DNA of 64,000 bases, from contig NZ_JBHTCM010000018.1 in assembly GCF_042665545.1 (NCBI RefSeq), forward strand, positions 1 to 64,000, given 5' to 3'. The translations under genes were made by a program, and so were the position numbers. Each line of letters opens with the position of its first letter. The stretch's first letter is position 1. The notes under the pieces were generated by a model. That model saw only the letters and a list, made by a program, of their open reading frames with translations, did not search any database and was not told the origin of the DNA. The DNA is from Rhodocista pekingensis (GTDB lineage: Bacteria > Pseudomonadota > Alphaproteobacteria > Azospirillales > Azospirillaceae). Shown here one piece after another: positions 8,229 through 15,716 of the stretch.

Positions 8229-9146
8229 TCATCGCCGTGCCCCCGTGTCCGGCCGGCCGGGCCGGTGGTGGTCATGCCCGTGTCCGTGCCGGTGTGCCGC
8301 CTCCTGCCCCACGGGCACGACGCAGCCGTCGGCGGCGTGGCCGTGGTCGTGCAGGTGGTGGTAGACGGCCAGCGCCTCGGCATGGCGGCCGAACAGGGCG
8401 ACATAGTCGGGGTGGCGGCTCACATCCTCCGGCCGGCCGGAGCAGCAGACATGCCGGTTCAGGCAGATCACGGTGTCGGTGCGGGCCATCACCAGATGCA
8501 GGTCGTGGCTGACCAGCAGCACGCCGCAGCCGCGCCGGCGCCGGATGTCCGCGATCAGCTCGAACAGCGCGATCTGGCCATGCACGTCCACCGCCTGCAC
8601 CGGCTCGTCCAGCACCAGCAGGTCGGGCCGGCGCAGGAGCGCACGGGCCAGCAGCACGCGCTGCATCTCGCCCCCCGACAGGGACTGCACGGCCCGGTCC
8701 GGCACATGCGGCGCCCCCACCTCGGCCAGCACGGACGCCAGTTCCGCCGGCGTCGCCTTGCCCCACAGGGTCAGGAAGCGGCGGACGCTCAGCGGCAGGG
8801 TCGGGTCCACGGCCAGACGCTGCGGCATGTAGCCGATGCTCAGCCCCGGCCGGCGGGCGATCCGTCCGGCCTGCGGCCGCACCAGCCCCAGCACGGTCTT
8901 CACCAGTGTCGTCTTGCCGGCCCCGTTGGGCCCGATCAGGGTGACGATCTCCCCCGGCCGCACGGTCAGGTCCACGCCGTCCAGCACGATGCGGTCGCCA
9001 TAGGCCACCGTCAGACTGCGCGCGTCCAGCAGCGGCGGCTCCGCCGGGAGGCTGGCCGTGGGGATGTCCGCGGGGGTGTCCGGGCGGTCGTCCGGGCCGT
9101 CTGAACCCGGCATCTCTGAACCCAGCTTCGGGGCCGTCAGGTCCAT
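8229..9146 (-). CDS. znuC: Zinc ABC transporter ATP-binding protein ZnuC with His-rich C-terminal tail
   Basis: 305-residue ABC ATPase that powers zinc import with ZnuB. Walker A is G-P-N-G-A-G-K-T-T, the signature is L-S-G-G-E-M-Q-R-V, Walker B is D-L-L-V-L-D-E-P, and the switch histidine is in L-L-V-S-H-D-L-H. The N-terminus has an extra 40 polar residues before the ATPase domain. The last 45 residues (about 261-305) are unusual: they contain 11 histidines in HHLHDHGH and HRHGHGHDHH clusters, which suggests a cytosolic zinc-binding tail. ATG 9146 is the start nearest the domain; it lies 58 bases from the Zur box. Confidence 0.92.
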   Translation of the reverse strand: MDLTAPKLGSEMPGSDGPDDRPDTPADIPTASLPAEPPLLDARSLTVAYGDRIVLDGVDLTVRPGEIVTLIGPNGAGKTTLVKTVLGLVRPQAGRIARRPGLSIGYMPQRLAVDPTLPLSVRRFLTLWGKATPAELASVLAEVGAPHVPDRAVQSLSGGEMQRVLLARALLRRPDLLVLDEPVQAVDVHGQIALFELIADIRRRRGCGVLLVSHDLHLVMARTDTVICLNRHVCCSGRPEDVSRHPDYVALFGRHAEALAVYHHLHDHGHAADGCVVPVGQEAAHRHGHGHDHHRPGRPDTGARR

Positions 9147-9203
9147 GCGGACGCTCCAGGGAAAGGCGGCGCGTTGTACGCCAGCGCGCCAAGCTTGACA
9201 AAT

Positions 9204-9216
9204 GTTATAATATAAC
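9204..9216. promoter_or_regulatory. Zur operator between znuC and znuA
   Basis: GTTATAATATAAC is a 6+1+6 palindrome and matches the proteobacterial Zur consensus core. It lies between the divergent znuCB and znuA genes, 57 bases from the znuC ATG and 43 from the znuA ATG, so one site could repress both when zinc is replete. A TTGACA at 9195-9200 next to it may be the -35 of one of the promoters. Motif seen directly; regulator assignment from known Zur boxes. Confidence 0.85.
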
Positions 9217-9259
9217 GATCTGTGTCCGGCACGCACGGCGTCCACGCCCGTTTCCCGAG

Positions 9260-10339
9260 ATGGCAGCCATGGTCCGTTCCTTCCTGCGCCGGGGTTCCGG
9301 CCTTCCGAACCGGCCCGGCCCACGCCGGTTCCTCCCCCGCCTGCCGGCCCGTCTCCTGCCGGCCGTCCTTCTGCCGGGGCTCCTCCTGACGGGGCTCCTG
9401 GCCCTGCCCGCCACTGCCGGGGCGGAGACGGCGCGGACGGGCGCGCCGCAGGTCGTCGCCAGCGTCAAGCCGCTGCATTCCCTCACCGCGGCGGTGATGG
9501 CGGGGGTGGGGGAGCCGCACCTGCTGGTGCGCGGCGCCGCCAGCCCGCACGCCTTCGCGCTGAAGCCGTCGGACGCGCGGGCGCTGGACCGGGCCGACCT
9601 GATCGTCTGGGTCGGGCCGGGGCTGGAGGCGTTCCTGGAGAAGCCGGTGCAGGCCCTGGGCGGCAAGGCGCGGTCGCTGCCGCTGCTGGAGGCGCCGGGG
9701 GTCCGCACCCTGCCCGGCCGCGCCGGCGGCGCCTGGGAGGACGGCCACGATCATGACCACGATCATGACCACGATCATGACCATGACCATGACCACGATC
9801 ATGACGGCCATGGCACGGACGGCCTGCCCGACGGGCATATCTGGCTGGACCCGCGCAACGCCCAGGCCATCGTCGCCCATGTCGCCGACGCCCTGACGGC
9901 GCTGGACCCGGCCAATGCCGCGACCTACCGCGCCAATGCCGAGCGCACCCGCGCCGCCCTGGCGGAGCTGGACCGGGAGGTGGCGGCCCGGCTGGCCCCC
10001 GTGCGCGGCCGGCCCTTCGTCGTCTTCCACGACGCCTACCATTACCTGGAGGACCGCTACGGCCTTGCGGCGGCGGGGGCGATCACCGTCACCCCGGAGC
10101 TGCGCCCCTCGGCCTCCCGCCTGCGGGAGCTGCGCGCCCGCATCCGGGAGCTGGGGGCGGCCTGCGTCTTCGCCGAGCCGCAGTTCGAGCCCGCCCTCGT
10201 CCGCACGGTGGCCGAGGGCACGGGCGCCCGCACCGGCGTGCTGGACCCCGAAGGCGCCAGCCTGCCGGACGGGCCGGACCTCTATTTCGCCCTGCTGCGC
10301 TTCAACGCCGACGCGCTCGCCGGCTGCCTGGGCGGCTGA
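9260..10339 (+). CDS. znuA: Zinc ABC transporter substrate-binding protein ZnuA
   Basis: 359-residue periplasmic zinc-binding protein. A signal peptide with a leucine-rich core ends at the ATAGA site near residue 55. The body shows the cluster A-I features: A-S-V-K-P-L-H-S-L, A-S-P-H-A-F (metal His), D-G-H-I-W-L-D-P (metal His), V-F-H-D-A-Y-H-Y and F-A-E-P-Q-F. Between the first two domains is the flexible His loop, here ten perfect His-Asp repeats (DNA 9746-9805), the hallmark of ZnuA rather than manganese-binding relatives. It is divergent from znuCB across the Zur box. ATG 9260 is taken; ATG 9269 is equally possible. Confidence 0.95.
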   Translation: MAAMVRSFLRRGSGLPNRPGPRRFLPRLPARLLPAVLLPGLLLTGLLALPATAGAETARTGAPQVVASVKPLHSLTAAVMAGVGEPHLLVRGAASPHAFALKPSDARALDRADLIVWVGPGLEAFLEKPVQALGGKARSLPLLEAPGVRTLPGRAGGAWEDGHDHDHDHDHDHDHDHDHDHDGHGTDGLPDGHIWLDPRNAQAIVAHVADALTALDPANAATYRANAERTRAALAELDREVAARLAPVRGRPFVVFHDAYHYLEDRYGLAAAGAITVTPELRPSASRLRELRARIRELGAACVFAEPQFEPALVRTVAEGTGARTGVLDPEGASLPDGPDLYFALLRFNADALAGCLGG

Positions 10340-10406
10340 GGTCACCGGACTGGTGAGGGGCGGTCCGCACTGTGCTATCACCCGCTCCGGAACCAGGGAG
10401 ACGGGC

Positions 10407-11204
10407 ATGCGGATCGGGATCGTCGGGGCGGCGGGGCGGATGGGGCAGATGCTGGTGCGGGAGGTCGCGGCCACGCCCGGCTGCACCCTGGCCGGCGGAA
10501 CGGAACGGCCGGGCTCCGCCAATCTGGGCCGTGATCTCGGCACCCTGGCGGGGCTGGAGCCGCTGGGCGTCGCCGCGACGGACGATGCCGCCGCCCTGTT
10601 CCGCGCCGCCGACGCGGTGATCGACTTCACCGCCCCTGCGGCCAGCGTCGCCCATGCCCGGCTTGCGGCGGAGACGGGCACGGCGCTGGTGGTCGGCACC
10701 ACCGGCCTGTCGGAGCAGGATCGCGCGGCCCTGGCCGACAGCGCGACCCGGGCGCCCGTCGTCTTCGCCGCGAACATGAGCCTGGGCGTCAACCTGCTGC
10801 TGGGGCTGGTGCGCAAGGTGGCCTCCACCCTCGGCCCCGACTGGGACATCGAGATCCTGGAGATGCACCACCGGCACAAGGTGGACGCGCCCAGCGGCAC
10901 GGCGCTCGCCCTCGGCCACGCCGCGGCGGAGGGGCGCGCGGTGGCGCTGGAGACGGTCCGGCGCAGCGTGCGCGACGGCCATACCGGCCCGCGCCCGGCG
11001 GGGGAGATCGGCTTCGCCACCCTGCGCGGCGGCGACGTGGTGGGCGACCACACCGTGATCTTCGCCGCGGAGGGGGAGCGCATCGAGCTGACCCACAAGG
11101 CGGCCAGCCGCGCCATCTTCGCCCGCGGCGCCGTCCGCGCCGCCCTCTGGGCCCCGGCGCAGCCGCCGGGATTCTACTCCATGCAGGACGTGCTGGGGCT
11201 GTAG
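10407..11204 (+). CDS. dapB: 4-hydroxy-tetrahydrodipicolinate reductase
   Basis: 265-residue enzyme of lysine and meso-diaminopimelate synthesis, reducing HTPA with NAD(P)H. Visible motifs: N-terminal Rossmann G-A-A-G-R-M-G, the D-F-T-A-P substrate loop, G-T-T-G-L, and the catalytic E-I-L-E-M-H-H-R-H-K-V-D-A-P-S-G-T-A with its His pair and Lys. C-terminal F-Y-S-M-Q-D-V-L-G-L is typical. The ATG at 10407 has an AGGGAG Shine-Dalgarno. Length matches the family (about 265-270). It converges on the Uma2 gene with only four bases between the stop codons. Confidence 0.97.
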   Translation: MRIGIVGAAGRMGQMLVREVAATPGCTLAGGTERPGSANLGRDLGTLAGLEPLGVAATDDAAALFRAADAVIDFTAPAASVAHARLAAETGTALVVGTTGLSEQDRAALADSATRAPVVFAANMSLGVNLLLGLVRKVASTLGPDWDIEILEMHHRHKVDAPSGTALALGHAAAEGRAVALETVRRSVRDGHTGPRPAGEIGFATLRGGDVVGDHTVIFAAEGERIELTHKAASRAIFARGAVRAALWAPAQPPGFYSMQDVLGL

Positions 11205-11208
11205 GGGA

Positions 11209-11820
11209 TCAGGCGCCCGCCGGTCCTGCATCTTCCGCCGTCGCCGGGGAAGCGCCGGGCAGGTCCAGCCCGCGGTAGAGATCGGCGAGGCGGACCTCCA
11301 GCGGCACCGACTCCAGCCGCAGCACCCCGTCCGGCCCCACCACCAGGTCGGTCAGCCAGCGCGTCTCGTCCAGCCGCCGGTGGACCTCGGCATAGGTGTC
11401 GCGGCTGTCCAGCAGCAGCACCTCGCGCACCGACGGGATCAGGCGGTATTCGGGCAGCTTCAGCTTGCGCACCTCCTCCGCCGTGGATTCCGACAGGATC
11501 TCCACCAGCAGCAGCGGCGCTTCCGTCAGGCGGGCGCCGCGGCGGTCGGGCGCGCAGGTCACGGCGATGTCGGCCACATAGACGTCGCGCGCCCGCCGGA
11601 CGGAGGCGACGCCCGCCTCCGAGACGGGCCGGCACGGCTCCCGGCCCGCCAGGGCAGCGATCAGGCTGGCGCCGAGGCGGGCCTGCAACGTACCGTGCGC
11701 GCCCGTCTCAAGGGGTCTCGCCACCGGCTCGCCGTCGAACAACTGGTAGCGGCGTTCCGGCCCGTCCCAGGCCAGGAACTCGTCCAGCGTCAGCTTCCGC
11801 CGCGCCGCCTCGCCCGCCAT
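11209..11820 (-). CDS. Uma2 family (DUF820) restriction-endonuclease-like protein
   Basis: 203-residue protein with the Uma2/DUF820 fold, a PD-(D/E)xK nuclease-like family abundant in cyanobacteria and scattered in proteobacteria; its role is not established. Family features: an N-terminal L-T-L-D-E-F-L-A-W segment, R-Y-Q-L-F-D-G-E, the putative catalytic Asp in Y-V-A-D-I-A-V, L-L-L-V-E-I-L-S-E-S-T, and a conserved Lys-Tyr (K-L-P-E-Y) before V-L-L-L-D-S. The ATG at 11820 has GGGGAGG five bases upstream, better supported than the upstream ATG at 11847. No partner gene is apparent. Confidence 0.85.
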   Translation of the reverse strand: MAGEAARRKLTLDEFLAWDGPERRYQLFDGEPVARPLETGAHGTLQARLGASLIAALAGREPCRPVSEAGVASVRRARDVYVADIAVTCAPDRRGARLTEAPLLLVEILSESTAEEVRKLKLPEYRLIPSVREVLLLDSRDTYAEVHRRLDETRWLTDLVVGPDGVLRLESVPLEVRLADLYRGLDLPGASPATAEDAGPAGA

Positions 11821-12059
11821 CGCCGCCTCCCCTGCTTCCCGCTCCATGCTTCCGGCCCCGTCACGGGACGGAGGATAGCACGAGTCGCGGGCGGGCCCCG
11901 CCCTGCCGCAAGCGCAGGCTCCCGATCCGTGACGCACCGCACCACCGCACCGCGGTAGCAACAATTCCCCGTGTCGCCACCCCGGATCGGTACGATTCGA
12001 TGCGGTTGCTGCGCTGCTTCCGTCAGAAAATAAGTCAGTAGACATGACCTATTCTCTGC

Positions 12060-12070
12060 GACAGTCTGTC
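12060..12070. promoter_or_regulatory. Palindrome upstream of iorAB
   Basis: GACAGTCTGTC is a perfect 5+1+5 palindrome 43 bases before the iorAB ATG, and a further TGACAG follows at 12077-12082. The surrounding 60 bases are AT-richer than the region. It may be an operator for the ferredoxin oxidoreductase gene; no regulator is identifiable. Confidence 0.3.
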
Positions 12071-12113
12071 GCCAACTGACAGGGAAACAGGGCATTCACG
12101 GGAGGAGGTCGCC

Positions 12114-15100
12114 ATGACGTCCGCAGCGAACCGGCGCGCACTCGCGCAGGTCGGACTCGACGACAAGTACGCCCTCGACAAGGGCCGGGTGTTCATGACC
12201 GGCACCCAGGCCCTGGTCCGGCTGCCGATGCTCCAGCGCCAGCGCGACCGCGCCGCCGGGCTGAACACGGCCGGCTTCATCTCGGGCTACCGCGGCTCGC
12301 CGCTGGGCGGCTACGACCAGGCGCTGTGGCAGGCGCGGAAGTTCCTGGAGGCCGGCTCGATCCGCTTCCAGCCCGGCGTGAACGAGGAGCTGGGCGCCAC
12401 CGCCGTCTGGGGCAGCCAGCAGGTCAATCTCTGGCAGGGCGCCACCGTCGATGGCGTCTTCGGCGTCTGGTACGGCAAGGGGCCGGGCGTCGACCGCTCC
12501 ATCGACGCGCTGAAGCACGCCAACTTCGCCGGCACCGCGCGCCATGGCGGGGTGCTGGCCTTCGCCGGCGACGACCACGCCTGCAAGTCCTCCACCCTGC
12601 CGCACCAGTCCGACCACGCCTTCATGCATGCCTTCATGCCGGTCATCAATCCGGCGGGCGTGCAGGAATTCCTGGACATGGGGCTGGTCGGCTGGGCGCT
12701 GTCGCGCTTCTCCGGCTGCTGGGTCGGCTTCACCACGGTGGCGGACACGATCGACACCACCGCCATCGTGGACATCGATCCGCTGGGCCTGGAGATCGTG
12801 GAACCGGCGGATTTCGAGATGCCGCCGGGCGGGCTGAACATCCGGCTGCACGACACGCCGCTGATCCAGGAGGACCGCATGGTCACCTGGAAGCTGGAGG
12901 CGGCGAAGGCGTTCGCCCGCGCCAACCGGCTGGACCGGGTGGTGCTGGGGGCGGAGCGGCCGCGGCTGGGCATCGTCACCATCGGCAAGAGCTATCTGGA
13001 CGTCCGTCAGGCGCTGGACGAGCTGGGCATCACCCCGGCCCGCGCCGCCGCCCTGGGCCTTGCCGTCTACAAGGTGGCGCTGGCCTGGCCGCTGGAGCCC
13101 GACGGCATCCGTGCCTTCGCCGACGGGGCGGAGGAGCTGCTGGTGGTGGAGGAGAAGCGCTCCGTCCTGGAGGCGCAGATCAAGGACCAGCTCTACCACT
13201 GGGACCGCCGCCCCCGCGTGCTGGGCAAGACCGACGCCGAGGGCCGGCCGCTGTTCACCGCCAAGGCCGAGCTGAACCCGGTGGAGATCGCCCGCGTGCT
13301 GGCGCGACGGCTGCTGGCGCTGGCGCCGGACGAGGAGATCGCCCGCCGGCTGGAGGCGATCGAGGCGCAGCTCCGCCGCACCACCCCGGCCGCCACGGTG
13401 ATCCGGGCGCCCTTCTACTGCTCCGGCTGCCCGCACAACACCTCGACCCGGCTGCCCGACGGCAGCCGCGGGCTGGCCGGCATCGGCTGCCACTACATGG
13501 TCACCTGGATGGGCCGCAACACGGACGTGTTCAGCCAGATGGGCGGCGAGGGCGTCCACTGGATCGGGCAGGCGCCCTTCACCAAGGAAGAGCATGTCTT
13601 CGCCAACCTGGGCGACGGCACCTATTTCCACAGCGGCATCCTGGCGGTGCGGGCCGCCGTGGCCGCCAAGGTGAACATCACCTACAAGATCCTCTACAAT
13701 GACGCCGTCGCCATGACCGGCGGCCAGCCGGTGGACGGCACGCTCTCCGTCCACGACATCGCCCAGCAGCTCGACGCCGAGGGCGTGTCCCGCGTCGTCG
13801 TCGTCTCCGACGATCCGGCGAAGTACGGCTCCGGCAAGGGCCTGCCGGCCGGCACCGCCATCCACCACCGCGACGCCCTGGACACGGTGCAGCAGGAGCT
13901 GCGCGCCGTGCCCGGCGTCAGCGTGCTGATCTACGAACAGACCTGCGCCGCCGAGAAGCGCCGCCGGCGCAAGCGCGGCCGCATGCCGGACCCGGCCCGC
14001 CGCGTCGTCGTGAACGAGCTGGTGTGCGAGGGCTGCGGCGACTGCTCCGTCCAGTCCAACTGCCTGTCCGTCACCCCTGTGGAGACGGAGTACGGGCGCA
14101 AGCGGCAGATCGACCAGTCCTCCTGCAACAAGGATTTCTCCTGCCTCAAGGGCTTCTGCCCCAGCTTCGTGACGGTGGAGGGCGGCAGCCTGCGCCGGCC
14201 CGCCCCGGCCGAGGCCGGCAGCGCCGCCGCGTCCATGGATCTGCCCGAGCCGGAGATCCCCGTGCTGGAGCGGCCCTGGAACATCCTGGTCACCGGCATC
14301 GGCGGCACCGGCGTCGTCACCATCGGCGCCATCCTGGGCATGGCCACGCACCTGGAGGGGCGCGGCTTCACCGCCATGGACATGGCCGGGCTGGCGCAGA
14401 AGGGCGGCGCCGTCACCAGCCACCTGCGCATCGCCGAACGGCCCGACCGCATCCACGCCAACCGCATCGTCGCCGGCGGGGCCGATCTGGTGCTGGCCTG
14501 CGACGTGGTGGTGGCCGCCAACGCCGACAGCCTGTCCAAGCTGCGCGCCGGGCACAGCCGCGCCATCGTCAACACGGCCGAGACGGTCACCGCCGCCTTC
14601 GTCACCAACCCCGACGCCCGCATCGGGGCGGGCAACCTCGTCTCCACCATCGCCCGCGCCGCCGGCGGGGCGGACCAGGTGATGGCGCTGGACGCCACGA
14701 AGATCGCCACGGCGCTGTGCGGCGACAGCATCGCCACCAACCTCTTCATGCTGGGCTACGCCTACCAGAAGGGGCTGGTGCCGACCTCCGCCGCCGCCAT
14801 CGAGAGGGCGATCGAGATGAACGGGGCGGCGGTGGCGATGAACACCGACGCCTTCCGCTGGGGCCGCCGCGCCGCGCACGACCTGCCGGCGGTGCTGGCG
14901 GCGGCCTTCCCGCCCGATGCCGGCACGGACGCGCTGTTCGCCCACCGCCGCCTGTCGGAGGGGCTGGACGAGGTGATCGCCCGCCGCGTCGCCTTCCTGA
15001 CCGGCTACCAGGACGCCCGCTACGCCGAGAGCTACCGCACGCTGGTGGAGCGGGTGCGCACGGCCGAGGCCGCCGCCGCCCCCGGCCGGACGGAGCTGAC

Positions 15101-15623
15101 GGAGACGGTGGCCCGCACCCTGCACCGGCTGATGGCCTACAAGGACGAGTACGAGGTGGCCCGGCTCTATGTGGACACCGACTTCCTGGCCCAGGTGAAG
15201 AGCCAGTTCGAGGGCGACTACACCCTGAACGTCCATCTCTCCCCGCCGGCGACGGCCAAGGTCGATCCCGCGACCGGGCGGATGAAGAAGCAGGTCTACG
15301 GCCCCTGGGTGCTGACCCTGTTCCGCGTGCTGGCCCGGATGAAGCGGCTGCGCGGCACCGCCTTCGACCCGTTCGGCCGCCTGCCCGAACGGCAGACGGA
15401 GCGCCGCCTGATCGTGGAGTACCGCGCCACGGTGGAGGAGCTGCTGCGCGGCCTGACGGCGGAGAACCACGCGCTGGCCGTGGAGATCGCCGCCCTTCCC
15501 GACCGCATCCGCGGCTTCGGCCATGTCAAGGAGGCGAACCTGGAGAAGACCAGGGCCGAGGAAGCCGCCCTCCTCGCCACCTGGCGCAACCCCGCCGCCG
15601 CCCTGGCCCGCGCGGCGGAGTAG
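12114..15623 (+). CDS. Indolepyruvate:ferredoxin oxidoreductase, fused alpha and beta subunits
   Basis: 1169-residue cytosolic enzyme that oxidatively decarboxylates aryl (and possibly branched) 2-oxo acids to acyl-CoA using thiamine diphosphate and reduced ferredoxin. Residues 1-430 form the pyrimidine-binding part, about 430-620 the TPP domain (G-I-G-C-H-Y-M, then N-L-G-D-G-T-Y-F-H-S-G), followed by a reduced cysteine cluster region (C-E-G-C-G-D-C ... C, and C-L-K-G-F-C-P) near 640-690, then the gamma-type IorB domain beginning G-I-G-G-T-G-V-V-T-I. This fused form is typical of proteobacteria. A GGAGGAGG Shine-Dalgarno supports ATG 12114. It is a single-gene unit. Confidence 0.93.
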   Translation: MTSAANRRALAQVGLDDKYALDKGRVFMTGTQALVRLPMLQRQRDRAAGLNTAGFISGYRGSPLGGYDQALWQARKFLEAGSIRFQPGVNEELGATAVWGSQQVNLWQGATVDGVFGVWYGKGPGVDRSIDALKHANFAGTARHGGVLAFAGDDHACKSSTLPHQSDHAFMHAFMPVINPAGVQEFLDMGLVGWALSRFSGCWVGFTTVADTIDTTAIVDIDPLGLEIVEPADFEMPPGGLNIRLHDTPLIQEDRMVTWKLEAAKAFARANRLDRVVLGAERPRLGIVTIGKSYLDVRQALDELGITPARAAALGLAVYKVALAWPLEPDGIRAFADGAEELLVVEEKRSVLEAQIKDQLYHWDRRPRVLGKTDAEGRPLFTAKAELNPVEIARVLARRLLALAPDEEIARRLEAIEAQLRRTTPAATVIRAPFYCSGCPHNTSTRLPDGSRGLAGIGCHYMVTWMGRNTDVFSQMGGEGVHWIGQAPFTKEEHVFANLGDGTYFHSGILAVRAAVAAKVNITYKILYNDAVAMTGGQPVDGTLSVHDIAQQLDAEGVSRVVVVSDDPAKYGSGKGLPAGTAIHHRDALDTVQQELRAVPGVSVLIYEQTCAAEKRRRRKRGRMPDPARRVVVNELVCEGCGDCSVQSNCLSVTPVETEYGRKRQIDQSSCNKDFSCLKGFCPSFVTVEGGSLRRPAPAEAGSAAASMDLPEPEIPVLERPWNILVTGIGGTGVVTIGAILGMATHLEGRGFTAMDMAGLAQKGGAVTSHLRIAERPDRIHANRIVAGGADLVLACDVVVAANADSLSKLRAGHSRAIVNTAETVTAAFVTNPDARIGAGNLVSTIARAAGGADQVMALDATKIATALCGDSIATNLFMLGYAYQKGLVPTSAAAIERAIEMNGAAVAMNTDAFRWGRRAAHDLPAVLAAAFPPDAGTDALFAHRRLSEGLDEVIARRVAFLTGYQDARYAESYRTLVERVRTAEAAAAPGRTELTETVARTLHRLMAYKDEYEVARLYVDTDFLAQVKSQFEGDYTLNVHLSPPATAKVDPATGRMKKQVYGPWVLTLFRVLARMKRLRGTAFDPFGRLPERQTERRLIVEYRATVEELLRGLTAENHALAVEIAALPDRIRGFGHVKEANLEKTRAEEAALLATWRNPAAALARAAE

Positions 15624-15627
15624 GGGC

Positions 15628-15647
15628 GGGGCGGGTAGTACCGCCCC
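15628..15647 (+). terminator. Hairpin downstream of iorAB
   Basis: GGGGCGG (15628-15634), a 6-base loop and CCGCCCC (15641-15647) form a 7-bp GC stem five bases after the stop codon. No T-run follows, so it may end transcription only with help or simply protect the transcript. Confidence 0.4.
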
Positions 15648-15716
15648 GGAGATAAACCCTGTTGCGACCGGGGGCGCCCGGATTTACCTTCCGGTTGAAA
15701 CGTCGGAAGGTGTTCC

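Noticed and set aside
9195..9223. A full promoter using TTGACA next to the Zur box for znuA
   Set aside because: No acceptable -10 box lies at 16-18 bases from it on the plus strand, so only the operator is claimed.
9746..9805. Tandem CACGAT/CATGAC repeats in znuA as a microsatellite error
   Set aside because: They code for the His-Asp loop typical of ZnuA, in frame, with no disruption.
12096..15524. Very long open frame on the minus strand opposite iorAB (over 1100 codons), with similar ones opposite gltB, the MscS gene, the zinc operon and the TPR gene
   Set aside because: They mirror GC-rich codons of well-supported genes, give low-complexity Ala/Gly/Arg/His-rich sequence, and show no family motifs or proper start signals.
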